From assembly GCA_903873585.1 (NCBI GenBank), contig CAIQOV010000025.1, positions 1 to 64,000 of the forward strand: a stretch of DNA of 64,000 nt, given 5' to 3'. The DNA comes from an uncultured Rhodobacterales bacterium. Lineage in GTDB: Bacteria; Pseudomonadota; Alphaproteobacteria; Rhodobacterales; Rhodobacteraceae. The notes beneath the pieces are model-generated. The model did not search any database. It was not told the DNA's origin and saw only the letters and a list, made by a program, of their open reading frames with translations. Below, piece by piece: positions 52,256-63,461 of the stretch. The translations under genes and the position numbers were made by a program. Position 1 is the first letter of the stretch; each line of letters starts with the position of its first letter.

Positions 52256-53125
52256 ATGCCCAGTTTAAAGGACTTAAAGAACCGGATCGGCAGCGTTAAG
52301 AACACGCGCAAGATCACGAAGGCGATGCAGATGGTGTCGGCGGCAAAGCTACGCCGCGCACAAGACGCAGCCGAAGCCGCCCGGCCCTATGCCGAACGGA
52401 TGACGGCTGTGATGGCGGGGCTGGCAGCATCGGTCGGCACAAGCAACAACGCGCCCCGGCTTTTGGCCGGGAGCGGAGCAGATAAAGTGCATCTGATGGT
52501 CATCATGACCTCGGAGCGCGGTCTTTGCGGCGGGTTCAACACCACGATCGTCCGGCTTGCCCGCGCGAAAGTGGCGGAACTGACCGCTGCCGGCAAAACG
52601 GTCAAGATTTTGACCGTCGGCAAAAAAGGTCGTGAACAGATGCGCCGCGAATATGGCCATCTCTTTGTCGGCCACGTTGACCTGACCGAGGTGAAGCGGG
52701 TGGGTTACGCCAATGCGCGTGACATAGCCCGTGACGTCGTGGCGCGGTTTGACGCGGGCGAATGCGATGTGGTGACGCTGTATTACAACCGCTTCCAATC
52801 GGTGATCAGCCAGATCCCGACGGCGCAACAGGTTATTCCGGCAAAGTTTGAAGGGGCGGCCCCCGTGGCTGCTTCTTACGACTACGAACCCACGGAAGAC
52901 CAAATCCTTGCCGACCTGCTTCCCCGCGCTGTGGCCACGCAAGTTTTCACCGCTCTGTTGGAGAATGCGGCTTCTGAACAAGGCGCTCGGATGAGCGCGA
53001 TGGACAATGCCACCCGCAACGCGGGCGACATGATCAACAAGATGACCATCGTGTACAACCGTTCGCGTCAGGCCGCGATCACCAAGGAACTTATCGAAAT
53101 CATTTCGGGCGCCGAGGCGCTCTGA
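52256..53125 (+). CDS. atpG: ATP synthase F1 subunit gamma
   Basis: A 289-residue central stalk subunit. It starts [36 protein letters not shown] and ends with the coiled-coil [18 protein letters not shown]. The region [11 protein letters not shown] is typical. Lies between atpA and atpD. Confidence 0.97.
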   Translation: MPSLKDLKNRIGSVKNTRKITKAMQMVSAAKLRRAQDAAEAARPYAERMTAVMAGLAASVGTSNNAPRLLAGSGADKVHLMVIMTSERGLCGGFNTTIVRLARAKVAELTAAGKTVKILTVGKKGREQMRREYGHLFVGHVDLTEVKRVGYANARDIARDVVARFDAGECDVVTLYYNRFQSVISQIPTAQQVIPAKFEGAAPVAASYDYEPTEDQILADLLPRAVATQVFTALLENAASEQGARMSAMDNATRNAGDMINKMTIVYNRSRQAAITKELIEIISGAEAL

Positions 53126-54562
<1,437 letters not shown>

Positions 54563-54571
54563 GGGGGCGTG

Positions 54572-54967
54572 ATGGCAGGGACCCTGCAATTCGACCTCGT
54601 CAGCCCGGAACGCCGCTTGGCGTCGATGGCCGCTGTCGAGGTTCAGATCCCCGGAGCCGAGGGCGATTTGACCGCGATGGAGGGGCACGCGCCCGTTCTG
54701 GTCGGTCTGCGCCCCGGCATCCTGCGCGCATCGGGCGCGCAGGGGGCTTCGGCCTATGTCGTGACCGGTGGCTTTGCCGAAATCAGCGCTTCGGGCGTGT
54801 CGGTTCTGGCCGAAATGGCTGTGCCTTTGGCCGAAGCGACGGCTGAAATGGTCGACAAACTGTTGGCAGAAGCGGCAAAAGCGCCGGCTGACGCTGCGGG
54901 CAAAGATGCGGCTGATAAGACGCTCGCTGACTTGACCGCGTTGAAGGCAGCATTGGCGGCGCACTAA
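54572..54967 (+). CDS. atpC: ATP synthase F1 subunit epsilon
   Basis: A 131-residue subunit that regulates F1. N-terminal beta sandwich ([37 protein letters not shown]) and a helical C-terminus rich in Ala/Lys, shorter on the inhibitory helix than E. coli. The ATG at 54572 follows a GGGGGCG; GTG at 54569 is less likely. Terminator at 54990 ends the operon. Confidence 0.95.
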   Translation: MAGTLQFDLVSPERRLASMAAVEVQIPGAEGDLTAMEGHAPVLVGLRPGILRASGAQGASAYVVTGGFAEISASGVSVLAEMAVPLAEATAEMVDKLLAEAAKAPADAAGKDAADKTLADLTALKAALAAH

Positions 54968-54989
54968 GCGCTTGCGACCCGTGAATAAC

Positions 54990-55018
54990 AAAAGGCCCCG
55001 CATATGCGGGGCCTTTTC
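54990..55018. terminator. Bidirectional terminator between atpC and prs
   Basis: The perfect 20-base palindrome GGCCCCGCATATGCGGGGCC (54994-55013) is flanked by AAAA on the left and TTTTCTTTT on the right. It can end both the atp operon and the convergent prs gene. Confidence 0.88.
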
Positions 55019-55036
55019 TTTTGTGCGATAGGCTGA

Positions 55037-56056
55037 TCAGCCGCGCTGATACATGCCTTCGTAAATCGGCACCAAGGTTTCGGTTTCAAACAGTGACGAC
55101 ACTGATGTCCCGTTCCAAATGTTCAAAATCGCTTGGGCAAAGATCGGCGCTGTCGGCACGATGCGGATGTTGGGTGAATTTAGCACCTCTTGCGAAGGTT
55201 CGATAGAATCGGTGATCACCAGCGACTTCATCGCCGAACTCGCCACCCGCGCCACAGCCCCTTTGGACAGAACGCCGTGGGTGATGTAGGAATGCACCTC
55301 TTTCGCGCCGCTTTTCATCAGCAGGTCGGCGGCTTTGCACAGCGTGCCTGCGGTGTCTGCGATGTCATCGACGATGATGCACACCTTGCCTTCGACATTG
55401 CCGATCACGGTCATCTCGGCCACTTCGCCCGCTTTTTCACGCCGCTTGTCCACAATCGCCAAAGGCGCTTCGATCCGCTTGGCCAAGTCCCGCGCCCGCG
55501 CCACACCGCCGACGTCGGGCGAAATCACCATGATGTCGGACATTTTGTCTTTGAAATGGTGTTCAATGTCCAAAGCAAAGATGGGCGAGGCATAAAGGTT
55601 ATCCACAGGAATATCGAAGAACCCCTGAATTTGCGCCGCGTGCAGATCCAGCGTCAGAACACGGTCAATGCCCGCTTCGGTGATCATATTGGCGACCAGC
55701 TTGGCCGTAATCGGCGTGCGCGCCTTGGCGCGGCGGTCTTGGCGGGCATAGCCGAAATAGGGAATCACCGCTGAAATTCGATCTGCCGAAGACCGGCGCA
55801 GGGCGTCGGCCATGATCAGCAGTTCCATCAGATTGTCATTGGCAGGATTCGAGGTGGGCTGAATGATATACATATCCTCGCCCCGAACGTTTTCGTACAC
55901 TTCCACGAAGATTTCGGCATCGTTGAAGCGCTCTACACGCGCATCGACCAGATTGACCGACATGCCACGGTGCATCGACATGCGGCGGGCGATGGCTTTG
56001 GCCAATGTCATATTGGCGTTGCCGGCGATTAGCTTGGGCTCGGTGATAACGGGCAT
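55037..56056 (-). CDS. prs: Ribose-phosphate pyrophosphokinase
   Basis: A 339-residue enzyme making PRPP from ribose 5-phosphate and ATP. It has the [32 protein letters not shown] region, the [17 protein letters not shown] catalytic loop and the PRPP-binding [13 protein letters not shown] motif. The usual length is 310-320, and the N-terminal [15 protein letters not shown] extension is short and common in alphaproteobacteria. It is convergent with atpC. Confidence 0.97.
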   Translation of the reverse strand: MPVITEPKLIAGNANMTLAKAIARRMSMHRGMSVNLVDARVERFNDAEIFVEVYENVRGEDMYIIQPTSNPANDNLMELLIMADALRRSSADRISAVIPYFGYARQDRRAKARTPITAKLVANMITEAGIDRVLTLDLHAAQIQGFFDIPVDNLYASPIFALDIEHHFKDKMSDIMVISPDVGGVARARDLAKRIEAPLAIVDKRREKAGEVAEMTVIGNVEGKVCIIVDDIADTAGTLCKAADLLMKSGAKEVHSYITHGVLSKGAVARVASSAMKSLVITDSIEPSQEVLNSPNIRIVPTAPIFAQAILNIWNGTSVSSLFETETLVPIYEGMYQRG

Positions 56057-56157
56057 TAGGTATCCTTACGCTGGGCCTGCGGGGAGGAATCGTGTCGTTG
56101 ACACCGCTTATCAACCTTCTAGGGTCTTGCAAAGCCAAGCCAGCAGGGGCGCGACAC

Positions 56158-56754
56158 ATGGTTCAGATTGATTACTTTTTTGCGACAATTTCGCCGTTTT
56201 GCTATCTGATGGGCGACCGGTTAGAGGTGATTGCCGCCAAACATGGCGCGGCGATCCGCTACATCCCGCTGGACGGCCCCGCGCTGTTTCCACGCACCGG
56301 CGGTAAGGTGCTGGCCGAACGCCACGAAAGCCGCAAAGAGTATCGGGTGCAGGAACTGCGCCGTTGGTCCAAACGCTTGGGGATGAAGCTGGATTTGCAG
56401 CCCTTTTTCTTTCCGGTGAACCCTGCGCCGTCGTCTTACGCCGTTTTGGCCGCGATGAAGGCGGGCGGCGGCGATCTGGCGGGCTTGGTGCAAGCCTTCC
56501 CCCGTGCTGTCTGGGCCGAGGGGCGCAATGTGGCCGAGGATGAGGTGATCAAGGATATTCTGGCCAAATACGGCTTTGATCCGGCCATATCCGACCGTTA
56601 TATGCTAGATGCCGCAGATTCTTACGCCCGCAACCTTGATGAAGCGGTTCAGCGTGGTGTATTCGGCGTGCCGTTCACCATCGTGGGCGACGAGCGGTTC
56701 TGGGGCCAAGACCGGCTTGAGGATCTTGACCTGCATCTGGCCGGAAAGCTTTGA
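56158..56754 (+). CDS. 2-hydroxychromene-2-carboxylate isomerase-like DsbA-family protein
   Basis: A 198-residue thioredoxin-fold protein of the HCCA isomerase / kappa glutathione transferase group. It starts MVQIDYFFATISPFCYLMGDRL, where the Ser at position 11 in the active-site loop takes the usual place, and ends with GVFGVPFTIVGDERFWGQDRLEDL, the conserved cis-Pro loop. The start at 56158 fits the family; the ORF extends further upstream. No aromatic-degradation genes are nearby, so the substrate is unknown. The next gene starts one base after its stop. Confidence 0.85.
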   Translation: MVQIDYFFATISPFCYLMGDRLEVIAAKHGAAIRYIPLDGPALFPRTGGKVLAERHESRKEYRVQELRRWSKRLGMKLDLQPFFFPVNPAPSSYAVLAAMKAGGGDLAGLVQAFPRAVWAEGRNVAEDEVIKDILAKYGFDPAISDRYMLDAADSYARNLDEAVQRGVFGVPFTIVGDERFWGQDRLEDLDLHLAGKL

Positions 56755-57570
56755 ATGCCTGAGGATATGATCATGGCGGAACTGCCGCCGCACCGCACTT
56801 GGGCGCGGGGCGGTGATCGGCCCGTGTTGGCGCTGCATTGTTCGTTAGCGCACGCTGGCGCGTGGAATGGCTTGGCAGAAGGCTTGTCTGGCGTCACCGT
56901 CACCGCGATTGACCAGATTGGCCACGGTCGGGCAGAGGCTTGGGATGGCCAGACCGATCTGCACGGCGCAGCCACTGCGGCGGCGATCCTGATGGCCGAA
57001 AGGCTGGGGCAGGGGAAACCGATTGATGTGATGGGCCACTCCTTTGGCGGCACAGTCGCCCTGCGCCTAGCGCTGACGCGCCCCGATCTGGTGCGCAGCC
57101 TGACCTTGGTGGAACCCGTGATCTTCGCCGCCGCGCGCGGCCAACCCGTCTACACCCATTTCCGCGCCCGCCATCTGGAGTTTGCGCGGCTTATTCTGGC
57201 AGGCGAGCGTGAGACCGCTTTGCAAGTCTTCCACGGCGATTGGGGCATGGGTGAGGGGCTGGACGCTTTGCCCGACCGCACCCGAACCTATATGCTAGAA
57301 CGCATCCACCTGATCGAGGCGCAAAATCCTGTCTTGCTGGATGATGCCGCTGATTTGCTGGCCGTCGGTGGTTTGGAAAGCCTGACCGTGCCCACCCTTT
57401 TGATCGACGGTGCCAACAGCCCGCCCATCATCGAGGCTGTCAACGCTGCACTGGCCAAACGCCTGCCCCACAGCCAAAGGCTGTCGGTGCAAGGGGCGGG
57501 GCATATGGTGTCGATCACTCACGCGCAAGCTGTAGCCCTTGGCGTGCAGGCGCATTTGGACGGATGTTAG
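56755..57570 (+). CDS. Alpha/beta hydrolase
   Basis: A 271-residue alpha/beta hydrolase. The nucleophile elbow is GHSFGG near residue 95; the oxyanion region LHCSLAHAGAW, a late LLIDGANSPPII and the catalytic His in QGAGHMVSITH follow. No signal peptide. Immediately after the isomerase-like gene, so the two are probably one operon. Alternative starts at 56767 and 56773. Substrate unknown. Confidence 0.85.
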   Translation: MPEDMIMAELPPHRTWARGGDRPVLALHCSLAHAGAWNGLAEGLSGVTVTAIDQIGHGRAEAWDGQTDLHGAATAAAILMAERLGQGKPIDVMGHSFGGTVALRLALTRPDLVRSLTLVEPVIFAAARGQPVYTHFRARHLEFARLILAGERETALQVFHGDWGMGEGLDALPDRTRTYMLERIHLIEAQNPVLLDDAADLLAVGGLESLTVPTLLIDGANSPPIIEAVNAALAKRLPHSQRLSVQGAGHMVSITHAQAVALGVQAHLDGC

Positions 57571-57587
57571 CATCCCAAAGCGGTCTG

Positions 57588-57636
57588 CCGCCCCAAGCGG
57601 GGGGCTTCCCAACGGAATATTTATCTCGGTGAAAGG
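57588..57636. repeat. REP-like repeat, single unit
   Basis: C/G hairpin block followed by GGAATATTTATCTCGG then TGAAAGGG, the same order of elements as the arms at 9923 and 36677. It fills the gap between the convergent alpha/beta hydrolase and threonine aldolase genes. Confidence 0.5.
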
Positions 57637-57638
57637 GC

Positions 57639-58670
57639 CTAGGGTGTCAGGGCCTTAAGGACCGCGTCAACTTCCTCTGCCGTGGTCGACCAACTGGCAA
57701 CGAGGCGGCCTGATTCTTGACCCTTCGGCGCGGGCATGGCGTAGTAGACAGCGCCGCGTTCCGCAGCCCTGTCGTTGGTGCCCGTGGGCCATAGCGCAAA
57801 CAGCATATTGGCAGGGGCAGGGTGCAGCAGGCTGGTGTGTGGGATTTGCGCCAGCCCTTGCACCAGTCGCGCGCCCATGGCGTTGGCTTGGCTCGCCAAG
57901 CGCAGCCAAAGCCCGTCGGTCAGATAGGCTTCCATTTGGGCCGACAGGTAGCGGTGCTTTGAGAACAAATGCCCCGCGCGTTTGCGGCGCAGTTCAAGCT
58001 CCCAAGCCTTGGCAGGGTCAAACAGCACCACCGCTTCCACCCCCAAGCAGCCGTTCTTGGTGCCGCCGAGTGACAGCACATCAATGCCGGCTTTCCATGT
58101 CATCTCGGCGGGCGTGGCACCCGTGGCGACCAAAGCATTGGCAAAACGCGCGCCGTCTAGGTGGCAAGGCAGGCCCTTGGCTTTGGCCAATGCTGTCAGG
58201 GCGGCGATTTCGGCGGGGGTGTAGACGGTGCCCGCCTCGGTCACGTTGGTCAGCGTCAGCATCCCGCGCTGCACGCCGTGCACCCCACCTTCGCCGACGC
58301 GTGTCAGCGCGTCTGACAGGCTTTGCTGCGTCATCTTGCCGTGATCGCCTGCGACGCCAATCATCTTCGCCCCTGCACTGAAGAACTCCGGCGCGCCGCA
58401 TTCATCGACGGCCACATGGGCATCGGCGTGGGCGAAGACGGCGGCCCACGGCGGGGTGAGCAGTGCAATCGACAGGGAATTGGCAGCCGTGCCGGTGGCG
58501 ACCAGATACACCTCGGCCTCAGGCGCTTCGAACAGGTCGCGCACCAAGGTTTTCACGCGCGCCATGATCGGGTCGGCGCCGTAGCTGCGGGCATAGCCGT
58601 CATTGGCGCGGCGAAGGGCTGCGATGATTTCGGGGGCAGCGCCCGATCCGTTGTCAGAGGCGAAGAACAT
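57639..58670 (-). CDS. ltaE: Low-specificity threonine aldolase family protein
   Basis: PLP enzyme of 343 residues that would split threonine to glycine and acetaldehyde. It starts MFFASDNGSGAAPEIIAAL, and the PLP lysine is Lys205 in LSLGGTKNGCLG. Asp172 in HLDGARFANA binds the pyridine nitrogen. It overlaps the upstream ycgN-like gene by one base. Related beta-hydroxy-amino-acid aldolases are possible. Confidence 0.9.
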   Translation of the reverse strand: MFFASDNGSGAAPEIIAALRRANDGYARSYGADPIMARVKTLVRDLFEAPEAEVYLVATGTAANSLSIALLTPPWAAVFAHADAHVAVDECGAPEFFSAGAKMIGVAGDHGKMTQQSLSDALTRVGEGGVHGVQRGMLTLTNVTEAGTVYTPAEIAALTALAKAKGLPCHLDGARFANALVATGATPAEMTWKAGIDVLSLGGTKNGCLGVEAVVLFDPAKAWELELRRKRAGHLFSKHRYLSAQMEAYLTDGLWLRLASQANAMGARLVQGLAQIPHTSLLHPAPANMLFALWPTGTNDRAAERGAVYYAMPAPKGQESGRLVASWSTTAEEVDAVLKALTP

Positions 58671-59119
58671 TACGGTCTTTCATCTATCAAATATTCGTCC
58701 CAGACATCCTCTGGAACCTCAACTTCCGACACAGTCCAGCCCCGCACCGAGATGCCTTCTTTATGCGGGCTTTCAGGGTCGCCGGTGATCAGCGGGTGCC
58801 ATTCGGGCAAGGTCTTGCCTTCAAACAGCAACCGGTAGGCGCAAGTGCGCGGCATCCAATAGGCGATTTTGGGCAGGGTCTTGGGCGACAGGCGCACGCA
58901 TTCGGGCACATATTGGTGGCGGGTTTCGTATTTGGTGCAGCGGCAGGTTTGCCCGTCAAGCAGTTTGCAGGCCACGCGGGTGAATTCGACCTCGCCGGTG
59001 TCTTCATATTCCAACTTGTTCAGGCAGCATTTGCCGCAGCCGTCGCACAATGCCTCCCACTCGGTGGGGGTCAGCTTGGAAAGGGGCAGGGTCCAGAATT
59101 TGGGGCGAAGGTCTGTCAT
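58670..59119 (-). CDS. ycgN: YcgN family cysteine cluster protein
   Basis: A 149-residue protein of the UPF0260/YcgN family. It has many conserved Cys: CDGCGKCCLNKL near the N-terminus, CKLLDGQTCRCTKY and CVRL / RTCAY further on, which look able to bind metal or an iron-sulfur centre. Function is unknown. It is co-directional with the threonine aldolase, whose start it overlaps. Confidence 0.88.
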   Translation of the reverse strand: MTDLRPKFWTLPLSKLTPTEWEALCDGCGKCCLNKLEYEDTGEVEFTRVACKLLDGQTCRCTKYETRHQYVPECVRLSPKTLPKIAYWMPRTCAYRLLFEGKTLPEWHPLITGDPESPHKEGISVRGWTVSEVEVPEDVWDEYLIDERP

Positions 59120-59156
59120 GTGGGGCAGAGTGCCCTTTCATGCAAGGAATGGGAAG

Positions 59157-60074
59157 TCAGGAAAGGATCGTGCGCGCACGGGTGCAGTCGGCGGCCATTT
59201 GGTCCATCAGGGCTGGCAGGCCATCAAACTTCATCTCGGGGCGCAGATAGTCGACCAAGGCAACCGACAGGTGGTGGCCGTAAAGATCGCCGGTGAAGTC
59301 GAAGATGAAGGTTTCCAGATTGGGCAGGTTGGTGCCAAACATCGGGCGCACGCCAAGGCTGGCAGCGCCAATGTAGGAACCGGCTTGGGGGCCTGACAGA
59401 ACCTCGACCCGCACGGCATAAACGCCCAGTTTGGGCAGATGCAGGCCCGCGACCGACATATTTGCCGTCGGATAGCCCAGTTGACGCCCACGCTTTTCGC
59501 CGTGAATCACTTCACCCTCAATGCGGTGCCAATGCCCCAGCATGGCGGCGGCATCGCGGGGGCGGCCTTCGGCCAAGGCGATGCGGATCGCGGTGGACGA
59601 GATTTCTACACCGTCATGTTGCACCAGATCAGCCACGGTGACGCTGAAGCCATAGGTTTGGCCAAGGCGCACAAGGTCTTGCGCCTTGCCAGTGCGGCCC
59701 TGACCAAAGCAGAAATCGGCCCCAACCACGACATGACTGACCCCTAGGCCTTGCGCCAGAACATCGCGGGCAAAGGCGTCGGGCGACAGGCTGGCGAGGG
59801 TTTTGTCAAACGGCAGTTCATACAGATGTTGCACGCCCAGTTTGGCCAAACGGTTGGCCCGCGCTTCGGCATTCATCAGACGAAAGGGCGGTAAGGCGGG
59901 CTGAAACACCTCTCGCGGGTGGGGCTCAAACGTGACGATTCCCAAAGGGGCCGCATTGCGCGCCAGATTGATCACCGCCTGATGGCCCAGATGCACCCCG
60001 TCAAAATTGCCCAAGGCAACCGAGGCCCGAACAGCCGAGGGGTCAAGCCCTTGCCAATGCGTGTAAATCTGCAT
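59157..60074 (-). CDS. ribF: Bifunctional riboflavin kinase / FAD synthetase
   Basis: A 305-residue enzyme making FMN and then FAD. The N-terminal adenylyltransferase domain (1-180) has LGNFDGVHLGH at 21-31 and the SSTAIR motif; the C-terminal riboflavin kinase domain (185-305) has LGYPTANM and the ETFIFDF segment. Full length for the family. Confidence 0.96.
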   Translation of the reverse strand: MQIYTHWQGLDPSAVRASVALGNFDGVHLGHQAVINLARNAAPLGIVTFEPHPREVFQPALPPFRLMNAEARANRLAKLGVQHLYELPFDKTLASLSPDAFARDVLAQGLGVSHVVVGADFCFGQGRTGKAQDLVRLGQTYGFSVTVADLVQHDGVEISSTAIRIALAEGRPRDAAAMLGHWHRIEGEVIHGEKRGRQLGYPTANMSVAGLHLPKLGVYAVRVEVLSGPQAGSYIGAASLGVRPMFGTNLPNLETFIFDFTGDLYGHHLSVALVDYLRPEMKFDGLPALMDQMAADCTRARTILS

Positions 60075-60100
60075 CTTACCCCATGCGGGGCCAGACCCCG

Positions 60101-60544
60101 TCAGTCGAACTTGCGGCTTGGCGCCAAAACCAGCGCGTCGCCTTTCAAGACAAGGGTATTGCCCACCATGCAGTGGGTTTCAAGGGTGACACGGCGCTTG
60201 GCATGGTCAATGGCCGAGACTTTCACAAAAGCCTCAAGCAGATCGCCGGGGCGCACGGGGGCCATGAAGCGCAGGTTCTGTGATAGGTAGACCGTGCCGT
60301 GACCGGGAAGCTGTTCGCCCACCACGGCAGAGATCAGGCTGGCCGTGAGCATGCCGTGGGCGATGCGGCCTTGGAACATGGTGTCACGGGCGTATTCGTC
60401 GTTCAGATGCACGGGGTTATGGTCGGTCGACACCTCGGCAAAAAGGGCGATGTCGCGGTCGGTGATGGTTTTTGCGCGCGAACGCACCATGCCGATTTCC
60501 ATGTCTTCGATGCAGATCGTGCTGGGTGCGTTGTTGTCGAGCAT
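60101..60544 (-). CDS. MaoC family dehydratase
   Basis: A 147-residue hotdog-fold (R)-specific enoyl-CoA hydratase-like protein. The active-site motif is in AEVSTDHNPVHLNDEYA near 42-58, and RIAHGMLTASLISAVVG follows. The ATG at 60544 has GGGGGGA upstream; the frame continues further up without a ribosome site. It lies 26 bases upstream of ribF on the same strand. Substrate unknown. Confidence 0.87.
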   Translation of the reverse strand: MLDNNAPSTICIEDMEIGMVRSRAKTITDRDIALFAEVSTDHNPVHLNDEYARDTMFQGRIAHGMLTASLISAVVGEQLPGHGTVYLSQNLRFMAPVRPGDLLEAFVKVSAIDHAKRRVTLETHCMVGNTLVLKGDALVLAPSRKFD

Positions 60545-60632
60545 GATTCCCCCCGTGGTTGAGAGTGAGGTTAACCGACGCCGCATCGCAGCGCAATAAG
60601 AATGCGCGATGTGCGCGCTTGGCGTAACTTTG

Positions 60633-61505
60633 TTACCGAAGCGTCGCGATGGAATAGGTGGCTGACATTTGCTTGGCCGTTAGAAAGGCTTCTAGCAAAG
60701 CCTTGTCAGGATGGGCAGCGTCGGGCCCAAATTCCGCCGCACAGATGCCGCCGGTGACAAACAGCGTGTCCAGCCCTTCGGCCATGCCACCCTGCACATC
60801 GGTGCCAATCCCATCGCCAATGCACAAGATGTGCGGATCGGGCCTTGCGCCCAAAGCCGCCAGCCTGCGGCGGGCGAGGTCATAGATCGGCGGATGGGGT
60901 TTGCCGAAATACATCGTCTTGCCGCCCATCGCTTCATAGTCCGCCGCCAAAGCGCCCGCGCAATACAGGCGCTTGTCGCCGTAATCGACGATAATGTCAG
61001 GGTTGGCGCACAGCATCGTCAGGCCCGCGGCCTTGGCTTGGCGCAGCGGCAGGGCGTAATCGTCGGGCGTTTCGGTCAGATCATGCGCAAGGCCGGTGCA
61101 GATGACAACTTGCGCTTGGTCTATGGCCACGCGCTGAAGTGGCGCAGGGGTTAGATCGGCGGGGAAGTCAGTGAAGAAGGGTTCGTCTTTAACCGCGCCA
61201 ATGAAATGCGCCCGCGACCATTGGCCGGAAAACAACGCAAACTGTGTGGCATCGCCCGAGGTGACAACCTCATCCCAGGCATCACGCGGCACGCCCATGG
61301 CGTCTAGCTGCGCCACGACGCTGGGCTTGGGGCGCGGGGCGTTGGTGAGAAGCACCACTTTGCCTCCGCCCGCGCGGTAAGCTTGCAGGGCCGTGACAGC
61401 CTGCGGGAAAGGCGTTTTGCCGTTGTGCAGGCAGCCCCAAAGGTCGCAAAACACGGCATCATAACGGCGGGCAATCTGGGCAAGGGCGGGGATCAGCTCT
61501 GTCAT
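60633..61505 (-). CDS. HAD family phosphatase (TIGR01459)
   Basis: A 290-residue HAD-IIA (NagD-like) phosphatase of the TIGR01459 group. Motif I is FCDLWGCLHNG (Asp21), where the usual second Asp is Trp, a feature of this group. Motif II is LLTNAPRP, and motif IV is ILCIGDGIGTDVQGG. The substrate is unknown. Two palindromes lie just upstream of its start (61535-61581). Confidence 0.9.
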   Translation of the reverse strand: MTELIPALAQIARRYDAVFCDLWGCLHNGKTPFPQAVTALQAYRAGGGKVVLLTNAPRPKPSVVAQLDAMGVPRDAWDEVVTSGDATQFALFSGQWSRAHFIGAVKDEPFFTDFPADLTPAPLQRVAIDQAQVVICTGLAHDLTETPDDYALPLRQAKAAGLTMLCANPDIIVDYGDKRLYCAGALAADYEAMGGKTMYFGKPHPPIYDLARRRLAALGARPDPHILCIGDGIGTDVQGGMAEGLDTLFVTGGICAAEFGPDAAHPDKALLEAFLTAKQMSATYSIATLR

Positions 61506-61534
61506 GGATTGCCTTTGGCGTGGGGGGTGAAAGA

Positions 61535-61581
61535 GATTTTTCGCAGAAAAATCGTGAGGGGCGATTTTTCTGCGAAAAATC
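61535..61581. repeat. Paired 19-bp palindromes, copies 3 and 4
   Basis: GATTTTTCGCAGAAAAATC at 61535-61553 and GATTTTTCTGCGAAAAATC at 61563-61581, nine bases apart. Each forms an 8-bp stem, and the two can also pair with each other. They lie between ppaC and the HAD gene, which share a direction. Confidence 0.75.
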
Positions 61582-61590
61582 AGACTGCGC

Positions 61591-62511
61591 TTACAGCTTC
61601 AACGCCGGAATGATTTGCTTCTTGCGGCTCATCAGGCCCGGTATCACCACGGTGTCGCCGGTGACTTTCACGCCAAAAGACGCCTCGGCCATTTGGCGCA
61701 CCAGATCGTTGGGCACCAGCAGGGTCGCTTCTTCATTCAATATGTCGATCACGAACAGCAACACCTGATCCGCGCCGTCTTCTTTGGCCACATCCACCAT
61801 CGACGCCATGAGCGAGGCTTTGCGGTCTAGCACGATCTTCGGCGCAGTCGTTTCCAGCACCGAAACCCGCAGTTCCTTGCCCGCGACGTTGTATTCCTTG
61901 GAATCCATCCGCAGCAAAGCCGCATCGGAAAAGGCCGATACATCAGACTTCGCTTCAAACAACTTGGTCGCCAGATCAGCAATTGAAACGCCCAGATCGG
62001 CGGCCAACTTTTCGGCCACAGCACGGTCATGCGGCGTGGTGGTGGGCGAGCGGAATTCCAGAGTGTCAGACAAAATGCACGACAGCATCGCGCCTTTGAT
62101 CGCTTTGGGCGCTTTGGCCAGATCGGCCCCCATCAAGTCGTGCATAATCGTGGCTGTGCAGGCCAGCGGGCGGATGGTGATGTCGATGGGCGATTTGGTC
62201 TTGATGCCGCCGACCAGCATATGGTGGTCGATGATGCCCACCACTTTGGCGTCATTGATCGATGCGGGCAGTTCGGCGGGGTTGTTGGTGTCAACGATCA
62301 CCACGGTATCTTCGGCCGTCACATCGGCGATGATTTCGGGCTTTTGCAGGTTCCAATGGGTCAGCACAAAGGCCGCTTCGGTGTTGGGTTCCCCAAGCAA
62401 ATAGGGCTTGGCAGGGGTGCCTTTCACTTGCGACAAATACCACGCCCAGATGATCGGCGAGCCGGTGGAATCGGTGTCGGGGGATTTGTGGCCGAAAACC
62501 TTGATGGTCAT
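61591..62511 (-). CDS. ppaC: Manganese-dependent inorganic pyrophosphatase
   Basis: A 306-residue DHH-family (class II) pyrophosphatase. Metal ligands include His8, Asp12 and Asp14 (FGHKSPDTDST), an Asp in VDTNNP, and the DHH motif in IIDHHML near residue 97. The C-terminal DHHA2 domain ends with SRKKQIIPAL. ATG at 62511 is chosen for the family N-terminus. Class II enzymes are much less common than Ppa in alphaproteobacteria, but known in Rhodobacterales. Confidence 0.95.
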   Translation of the reverse strand: MTIKVFGHKSPDTDSTGSPIIWAWYLSQVKGTPAKPYLLGEPNTEAAFVLTHWNLQKPEIIADVTAEDTVVIVDTNNPAELPASINDAKVVGIIDHHMLVGGIKTKSPIDITIRPLACTATIMHDLMGADLAKAPKAIKGAMLSCILSDTLEFRSPTTTPHDRAVAEKLAADLGVSIADLATKLFEAKSDVSAFSDAALLRMDSKEYNVAGKELRVSVLETTAPKIVLDRKASLMASMVDVAKEDGADQVLLFVIDILNEEATLLVPNDLVRQMAEASFGVKVTGDTVVIPGLMSRKKQIIPALKL

Positions 62512-62606
62512 GTGGATGCCCTTTGAAATTTCAGATTTGCGCGGCTTATAGGGGGTGCGAAGGCTTTTGTCACGGGGGGTGGTCGCAAAATTGCTGCGCT
62601 GCGGCA

Positions 62607-63461
62607 TCAGCGGCGGTATTGGCGCAGGATGTGCCATAATACCGCGAACAGCACGATGGCCGCACCGACGATCGTGGGCAGGGTCGGGGTTTCGGCAAAG
62701 ACAAGCCACACCCATAACGGGGCCAAAGACCCCTCCATCGCGCCCAACAAGGCGGTTTCAATCGGCGGGATTTTGGCCGAGCCCATCAGGAATAGCGCAA
62801 ATCCGAGTGACGAGTTAACCAGCCCGAACCCCGCCAGCAGCAGCAGTTGATCGCCCGAAGGCACGCCGGGGGCGGCGAAAGGCAAGCAGATCAGCACGCC
62901 AAGGATGGACGATGCCGTTCCCGCAGGCAGGGTCGGTATCTTGGGATGTTTGCGCGCGATTACCATCATCAGTGCCATGCTTAGCGTCATGAGCAGCGCT
63001 AAAAAGTCGCCGACTAAGTTCCCGTCACCGCCCAAGCCCACCATCACCACAGCGCCTGCAAAAGCGATGCCGCAGGCGATCACCGCATCGCGTGATGGGC
63101 GTTGGCGCATCATCACCCAAGCCAAGCCCGCCGTCATAAACGGCACGGTGGCATAAATAATCACCACATGCGCCACAGACGTCATGCGCAGTGCCGTGAT
63201 GTAACACACCATCCCAAGGCCTGAGATCAGCGCATAGGTCCAGCCTGCCCAGCCCAGCCACAACAAAGTTCGCAGGCCCTTTAGCCCCTCACGCCAGAAG
63301 ATAACCGCCAGCAGCCCCACCGTGCCAAACAAGCCCCGCCACACCAGCACGGTGAAAATGTCTTGCGAAATGGCGCGGGTGAACAGCCCTGCCGTGCTCC
63401 ACGCGAGGGTAGAGGTGAAAACCAGCAGCAGCCCCAATTTGTGGTCGCGCGTTAGGGCCAT
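62607..63461 (-). CDS. EamA/DMT family transporter
   Basis: A 284-residue inner-membrane protein with about ten hydrophobic segments in two EamA repeats; the first starts GLLLVFTSTLAWSTAGLFTRAIS and the second GDFLALLMTLSMALMMVIAR. Signature GAMEGSLAPLWVWLVFAE near 245. Substrate unknown; such proteins export amino acids or metabolites. It overlaps the metallo-beta-lactamase-fold gene by ten bases. Confidence 0.9.
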   Translation of the reverse strand: MALTRDHKLGLLLVFTSTLAWSTAGLFTRAISQDIFTVLVWRGLFGTVGLLAVIFWREGLKGLRTLLWLGWAGWTYALISGLGMVCYITALRMTSVAHVVIIYATVPFMTAGLAWVMMRQRPSRDAVIACGIAFAGAVVMVGLGGDGNLVGDFLALLMTLSMALMMVIARKHPKIPTLPAGTASSILGVLICLPFAAPGVPSGDQLLLLAGFGLVNSSLGFALFLMGSAKIPPIETALLGAMEGSLAPLWVWLVFAETPTLPTIVGAAIVLFAVLWHILRQYRR